Part shown: positions 60,156-64,000 of the stretch, in pieces | Position numbering within the stretch: the first letter of the stretch is position 1 | How the letters are laid out: the number at the start of each line of letters is the position of its first letter | Assembly (NCBI GenBank): GCA_965232015.1 | Contig: OZ246946.1 | Coordinates: 248,001 to 312,000 of the forward strand | Direction: 5' to 3' | DNA length: 64,000 nucleotides | Source: JAJEAO01 sp963667635 | Lineage (GTDB): Bacteria > Acidobacteriota > Vicinamibacteria > Marinacidobacterales > Marinacidobacteraceae | Notes under the pieces: generated by a model | What the model saw: the letters and a program-made list of their open reading frames with translations, nothing else | The model's database searches: none | What the model was told of the DNA's origin: nothing | Translations under genes and position numbers: made by a program

Positions 60156-60760
60156 CTATGCCGGCCAGCCCATCTCGTCGAAACCGGACCGCAGCTCATC
60201 AAGGCTCTCGTCCACTGTCCGGACATGGGCGTTCACGTGCTCCGCGTCGTCGAGCGCCGGGCCGCAGGCAACCGCCGCGGCGGTATTCAGCCCCAAGTCG
60301 CCCCACCAGACCCCCGTGGCCTTCTCGAGCATCGGACTGGATCCGAGCACGTAGCCGAGCCGCAGCCTCGCCATCCCGTAGCCTTGGCGAAGGTGCGAGC
60401 GACGATCACCGGGCCGTCCGCCACCGCGAGGGACACGGCGTCCTCTCTTTCGTCCCGGAACTCGCCGTAGGCCTCATCCACGATCAGGATCCCGCCGCAG
60501 GAGAACCGCTCGGCCACAGAGACGATGTCGGCGCGCGAGACCGGGGCGCCGGTGGGGTTGTTCGGGTTCGCCAGATACACGATCCGGGTGTCGCGACGGA
60601 TCGCCTGACGCATCGCCACGACATTGAGCGTCCCTTCGGGGCCCATCGGAGCGCGGATCACTTCCGCGCCGATCGCCTCCGCGAGGCCGCCCCACCAGCC
60701 GCAGGTGGTTTCGCGGAGCACGACGCTCGTAGCTCCCGGCTCGCCCGTACACACTCTTGA
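60156..60760 (-). pseudogene. Histidinol-phosphate aminotransferase-like remnant
   Basis: Minus-strand sequence encodes part of a class I/II aminotransferase: VVLRETTCGWWGGLAEAIGA, RIVYLANPNNPTGAPVSRAD (PNNPTG), GGILIVDEAYGEF and VIVARTFAKATG, the region leading to the PLP lysine. Just after it the frame shifts and continues in another frame as MARLRLGYVLGSSPMLEKAT. The N-terminal third and the C-terminal domain are missing. The parts resemble HisC. The fragment lies between the palindromic repeat at 60029-60063 and the ubiquitin-like operon, and is best called a frameshifted, doubly truncated pseudogene. Confidence 0.75.
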
Positions 60761-60843
60761 AACATCCGGGAGTCCCGACTAGCATCACGCTACCCTTTCG
60801 TTCTCGCGGCCGAGTCGCTTCTCACCACTGCTCGGAGTGCTCC

Positions 60844-61305
60844 ATGACAGCAGACACCCCGTTCTTCATTGACGGCAAGCCCCATGGGTTTGAGCGCCAA
60901 CTGAGCGTGTCTAAGCTTCTCGACATGGCTGGACAATCCACTCGCGCCGCCGTTCTGGTCACTGAGGACGGAACGGAGCACGAAAATCCCGACGAGCTGA
61001 TCACGATCGCGCCACGTGAGCACTTTCAGACCAAGATGCGCGACGCGTGTCAAGAGCCTGCTGACCCTTCAATCCGTTACGCTGTGAACGGCGAGGCGAA
61101 CTCCACGACCGAGAATCCGATATCGCTCCGGTCCATCCTGCAAAACGCCGGAGTCGGAGCCGCGATCGACCTCTCAGACCTGGACAGCTATTACCTGGAG
61201 AACACGGTGGATGGTCGCAAGTACGAGCACCTCGACGATCTGGTCACGGTCTCAGGCGGGGACAATTTCCTCGCGATCCACGTTGGCAGCACACCCGTAG
61301 CGTGA
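60844..61305 (+). CDS. Poly-ubiquitin-like protein (two multiubiquitin domains)
   Basis: A 153-residue protein made of two tandem ubiquitin-like units of the Multi_ubiq type. Unit one (about 6-65) reads PFFIDGKPHGFERQLSVSKL and ENPDELITIAPREHF; unit two (about 73-150) reads IRYAVNGEANSTTENPISLR and YEHLDDLVTVSGGDNFLAIH. Multi_ubiq proteins are found in predicted bacterial ubiquitination operons with E2-, E1- and JAB-like genes, as here. The C-terminus is GSTPVA, with no Gly-Gly. ATG 60844 is the first start in frame at the domain boundary. It is the first gene of a four-gene operon that leaves the window. Confidence 0.82.
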   Translation: MTADTPFFIDGKPHGFERQLSVSKLLDMAGQSTRAAVLVTEDGTEHENPDELITIAPREHFQTKMRDACQEPADPSIRYAVNGEANSTTENPISLRSILQNAGVGAAIDLSDLDSYYLENTVDGRKYEHLDDLVTVSGGDNFLAIHVGSTPVA

Positions 61306-61311
61306 ACTCCA

Positions 61312-61689
61312 GTGCTCGAAACAATCTGCGACGAGTTGCGGGATATCGGGCTTGCACCGAGGATCGTCGAGTTCCCGGGTTTTTCGCACTCGAGTCGCGC
61401 CGTCATCTTTGATGTGGAGGTGCAGCACGGCCGTTACAAGGGGGCGATCCTGGCGATCGCTGTGAGCTTTCAAGAGGACGCATATCCCGAATACCCACCG
61501 CACTTCGTGCACTTCAAGTCGTCCATTGACACGAAGTTCAGGGAGCACACCACGCACGTCTTCGAAGGCGAGAGGTGGTCTGCCTATAGTCTCCCGCCGA
61601 GCGACCGCTGGGACACACTCGAGACGTCTCAAAAGAATATGAGAACGTATTATCGGTGGCATCTGATTAGGCTCCTTAATCAGCTATGA
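61312..61689 (+). CDS. E2/UBC-like protein without a catalytic cysteine
   Basis: A 125-residue protein with the layout of prokaryotic E2-like (RWD/UBC-fold) proteins: an N-terminal helix LETICDELRDIGLAPRI, a beta meander with AVIFDVEVQHGRYKGAILAI and the hallmark YPEYPPHFVHF, then HVFEGERWSAYSLPPSDRWD and a C-terminal helix TYYRWHLIRLLNQL. The only cysteine is residue 6 in the first helix; nothing replaces the usual catalytic cysteine after the PPxF motif, where His and Glu occur. It may be a scaffold or use other chemistry. It starts six bases after the Ubl stop and overlaps the next gene (ATGA). Confidence 0.7.
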   Translation: MLETICDELRDIGLAPRIVEFPGFSHSSRAVIFDVEVQHGRYKGAILAIAVSFQEDAYPEYPPHFVHFKSSIDTKFREHTTHVFEGERWSAYSLPPSDRWDTLETSQKNMRTYYRWHLIRLLNQL

Positions 61690-63164
61690 GGTTCGATGCC
61701 GCAATTCCTGAGGGTCTTGCCGAGGAAGCCAAGGATCATCTCTTGAATTGGTTCCGGCAGGATGAGCAGCAGGAGGATCTCTGCTTCGCTCTCTGGCGCC
61801 CTAGTACTGGCGCGTCCCGAACTACAGGGATCATCACGGAGCTTCTGCTGCCTTCGGACGGTGAGCGCAATCTCCACGGCAACGTGAGCTTTGAGCCACA
61901 CTATCTCGGAAGAGCCGTGCGCCGAGCTTGTCAGACGAATACGGGCGTCGCCTTCATGCATAGCCATCCGAATCCCGGTTGGCAGGCGATGAGCAAGACC
62001 GATGTTCTGGCCGAGCGCGATCGGATCGCTCCGCCCGCCCGCGCTGCCGGGATGCCGCTCCTGGGTCTCACCGTCGGCATCGACGGCGTCTGGAGCGCCC
62101 GCTTCTGGTCTTGGAATGACCAGGAGTATTCGCGCGGCGATTGTTACAGCGTTCGGATCGTGGGCCAGAAGATACAGCTCAGTACCAACCCTCACTTCAT
62201 TTCGCCTTCTTCCCGATCGAGCCGTCTGCGCCGAACGTTCGACACGTGGGGTCCCGAGGGGCAAGGCGCACTGGCCAGCCTCCGTATCGGCATCGTCGGG
62301 ATCGGCAGCGTTGGCGCGATCATTGCCGAATCACTTGCCCGCATTGGGGTTACGCAGGTTCTTCTGGTGGACGCTGACCGTGTCGAGGAACATAATCTGG
62401 ATCGGCTTCTCCACGCGACTGGTCGCGACATCGGTCGCTTCAAGGTTGACGTGGTCGCGCAGCAGCTCCGGCGCGGCGCGACGGCGGTCTCGTTTCGCGC
62501 TGACGCCAAACGGGCGTGGGTTCAAGAGCGCGACGGGTACGCGGCCGTGCTCGATTGCGATGTTCTGTTTGTCGCCGTCGATCGCCCGCTACCGAAGGAC
62601 CTCCTCAACAACATCGCCTATGTCCACTGCATCCCTGTCGTGTTCGGAGGCGTCCGCGTGGCGACCAAATCCAATGGTCACCTGGCCGACGCGACCTGGA
62701 GCGTCGTCCGAGTCGGACCGGGGTTTCGCTGCCTGCGCTGCGACGGCCAGTACACGACGTCTGCGGTCATGGTGGAGCGTGACGGGTCCCTGGACGACAC
62801 AGCCTATGTGGCCCGGCCCGCCGCGGGCCCGGGCAACGAGAACGTGTTTCCGTTCAGCGCGAATCTGGGAAGCCTGATGGTGCTCGAGATGCTGCGGGCC
62901 GTACTCCGTGAGTCGTGGTGGCCACCCGTGCCGGCCAAGCTGCACTATAGCTACCTCTCGACGCGAATGTCCGCCCGGAGGTCGGTCTGCCGGCCGGGCT
63001 GCGTCGTTGCCGCGAGAGCCACCCAGGGGGACCGCTGGACGTATCCCTTTATCGAGAAGCCGGTGACTCGCGGGGAAGGACGGGGAGGCTGGCGCGACCG
63101 ATTCGTCCCACTCCTGTCCCGTTGGTCCTCGGGCATCCGAGGCTTGGTCGGGAGGCGAACGTGA
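61686..63164 (+). CDS. JAB-domain metalloprotease fused to ThiF/E1-like adenylyltransferase
   Basis: A 492-residue fusion. The N-terminal JAB/MPN domain has the zinc motif HSHPNPGWQAMSKTD (His92, His94, Ser103, Asp106) and an upstream Glu52 in GIITELLLPS. The C-terminal ThiF/E1 domain starts near residue 198: IGIVGIGSVGAIIAESLARI, VLLVDADRVEEHNLDRLLHA with the adenylation Asp and Arg240, and FKVDVVAQQL. Cys349/Cys352 and Cys435/Cys439 look like the structural zinc site of MoeB/ThiF proteins. JAB would cleave the Ubl and E1 would adenylate it. ATG 61686 overlaps the E2-like stop; the TGA overlaps the next GTG. Confidence 0.85.
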   Translation: MRFDAAIPEGLAEEAKDHLLNWFRQDEQQEDLCFALWRPSTGASRTTGIITELLLPSDGERNLHGNVSFEPHYLGRAVRRACQTNTGVAFMHSHPNPGWQAMSKTDVLAERDRIAPPARAAGMPLLGLTVGIDGVWSARFWSWNDQEYSRGDCYSVRIVGQKIQLSTNPHFISPSSRSSRLRRTFDTWGPEGQGALASLRIGIVGIGSVGAIIAESLARIGVTQVLLVDADRVEEHNLDRLLHATGRDIGRFKVDVVAQQLRRGATAVSFRADAKRAWVQERDGYAAVLDCDVLFVAVDRPLPKDLLNNIAYVHCIPVVFGGVRVATKSNGHLADATWSVVRVGPGFRCLRCDGQYTTSAVMVERDGSLDDTAYVARPAAGPGNENVFPFSANLGSLMVLEMLRAVLRESWWPPVPAKLHYSYLSTRMSARRSVCRPGCVVAARATQGDRWTYPFIEKPVTRGEGRGGWRDRFVPLLSRWSSGIRGLVGRRT

Positions 63165-64000
63165 GCACTGGAGTTACCGGCTTGGCGCTCACGAATGTCC
63201 GGTGCTTCGCTGGTGAGCAGCGAGCACGTCTCGCGAGGATCACGTTGCTGGTTGGCGAGAACAGCGTCGGGAAGACGACCTTTCTCGGTTGTCTGAACGC
63301 CCTCGGTCGTTTGGCTGGTTTCGCTGGGCTCCGTGATGGAATCAACTGGTTCGACCAGGATCCGTTCTCGATGGGATCCTTCGAGACTCTTGCTCGAACA
63401 GGCGCCCCGTCGTTTCGGGGCGGCATCGGACTCGCCGACGGCCCCGTCAGCGAGCTGATGATCGAGTTCGCGGCCGGCGCCGACATGGATCCCAGAGAAG
63501 TCGAACTGGAGTTGCGTCTAGCGGACAGCGCATCGGAAACGGCTTCGACGCTGACCATGCGTCGCGGGCCTGTTCCGACCCACCCGGAGCACTGGCGCTT
63601 CGACGGTCCCGGCTTTCAGTTCCTTCTCCCCCAGTCCGAGGTGTCGTACAGGCAGTTCACGACCTGGCTCTCGCAGGCGGTCCGCTACGGGCTACTCCCC
63701 TTCGCTGGTGACCAAACACAGTTCCGGAAACGAGTCCATCGTGCAACCGATCGCGATGTGGCCGCGTTCATCAAATTCGTCAACTTCTTTCGCCATCGAC
63801 TACGTCTGCCGGACGCGCCGCTTCGCGTCATCCCGATTCAACCACATGGCCTGGAGCCGCGTCGGCTCTACAGCTCCCATCCCCTCGGGGGAACAGATGC
63901 CCAAGCCGACTTCGGTGCAATCAATGATCTCGGCCGCCGGCTCGGTGTCTTCGATGAAATCGAAGTCCACCAGTCGGGTCGGGGAGATTTCGAGGTGCGT
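63161..64000 (+). CDS. AAA ATPase of the ubiquitin-like operon (partial)
   Basis: The frame starts at GTG 63161, with GGGAGG five bases upstream and a GTGA overlap with the JAB-E1 stop, and is cut by the window end after 280 codons. The N-terminus TGVTGLALTNVRCFAGEQRA and Walker A ITLLVGENSVGKTTFLGCLN identify an OLD/RecF/AAA_15-like ATPase. The visible middle part (QAVRYGLLPFAGDQTQFRKR, FINFFRHRLRL-like helix) is not yet diagnostic. The signature and Walker B, which would confirm its class and show whether a TOPRIM nuclease is fused, lie outside the window. Confidence 0.75.
   Translation, partial: MSTGVTGLALTNVRCFAGEQRARLARITLLVGENSVGKTTFLGCLNALGRLAGFAGLRDGINWFDQDPFSMGSFETLARTGAPSFRGGIGLADGPVSELMIEFAAGADMDPREVELELRLADSASETASTLTMRRGPVPTHPEHWRFDGPGFQFLLPQSEVSYRQFTTWLSQAVRYGLLPFAGDQTQFRKRVHRATDRDVAAFIKFVNFFRHRLRLPDAPLRVIPIQPHGLEPRRLYSSHPLGGTDAQADFGAINDLGRRLGVFDEIEVHQSGRGDFEVR

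Noticed and set aside
60156..60760. Functional hisC gene
   Set aside because: Both ends are missing and the frame shifts just after the FAKATG segment, so no complete aminotransferase can be made.
61686..63164. Reading this gene as a plain molybdopterin or thiamine biosynthesis ThiF/MoeB protein
   Set aside because: The N-terminal JAB domain and the upstream poly-Ubl and E2-like genes point to a ubiquitin-like system, and no sulfur-transfer or cofactor genes are nearby.

Overview
The window is a GC-rich bacterial chromosome segment, estimated by eye at about 70% G+C. It most resembles an uncultured member of the Acidobacteriota, or a relative such as Gemmatimonadota. The main pointers are a secreted VWFA protein of the type common in Acidobacteriota (10898-12847), DUF5916-, DUF5107- and TPR-type secreted proteins, many lipoproteins, an MqnD-type futalosine-pathway enzyme, and the accD-folC gene order. 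This placement is inference; there is no rRNA or other strong phylogenetic marker here.

Layout. 1-5.1 kb: an AIM24-like protein, a MutT/MTH1-like Nudix hydrolase, an SRPBCC protein, a VapBC pair, a DUF4143 ATPase and an EEP-fold hydrolase. 5.1-20.4 kb: exported and envelope proteins (DUF5107-TPR, CBM9-like, gamma-glutamyltransferase, VWFA, DUF5916 barrel, two small paralogues, a class C beta-lactamase-like lipoprotein), plus a CitE-like lyase, a DyP peroxidase and an aquaporin. 20.4-26.7 kb: a minus-strand housekeeping run accD, folC, proS and a PlsB-like acyltransferase, ending in a truncated regulator. 26.8-33.3 kb: accessory genes, namely an RNA ligase, a methyltransferase/AAA-ATPase/PIN cluster and a second PIN module. 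33.7-43.1 kb: core metabolism (acyl-CoA synthetase, gatB, a uridine-kinase-like gene, mqnD, coaX, a DUF4013 protein, aconitase). 43.4-46.6 kb: a two-gene HEPN and KGGVGR-motif ATPase module. 46.8-50.3 kb: a membrane protein, an M28 peptidase lipoprotein, tRNA-Pro and a coiled-coil protein. 50.8-60.0 kb: three fibronectin-III surface lipoprotein genes, two of them forming a 1.18-kb inverted repeat. 60.2-60.8 kb: a broken hisC. 60.8-64 kb: a ubiquitin-like operon (poly-Ubl, E2-like, JAB-E1 fusion, AAA ATPase) that runs off the window.

A short palindromic repeat built on GCCGGACTCCAGTCCGGC is scattered through intergenic gaps and has invaded the 3' ends of at least two genes. Three accessory modules (MTase-AAA-PIN, HEPN-KGGVGR, Ubl-E2-JAB/E1-AAA) have the look of immunity or stress systems, but none is experimentally supported by the sequence alone. 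The strongest unusual structural signal is the inverted pair of lipoprotein genes: recombination between the arms would swap the C-terminal half behind a single expressed signal peptide.

The operons are tightly packed, with many 4-bp ATGA/GTGA overlaps. At two junctions the downstream conserved reading frame appears to start at a CTG that overlaps the upstream TGA.
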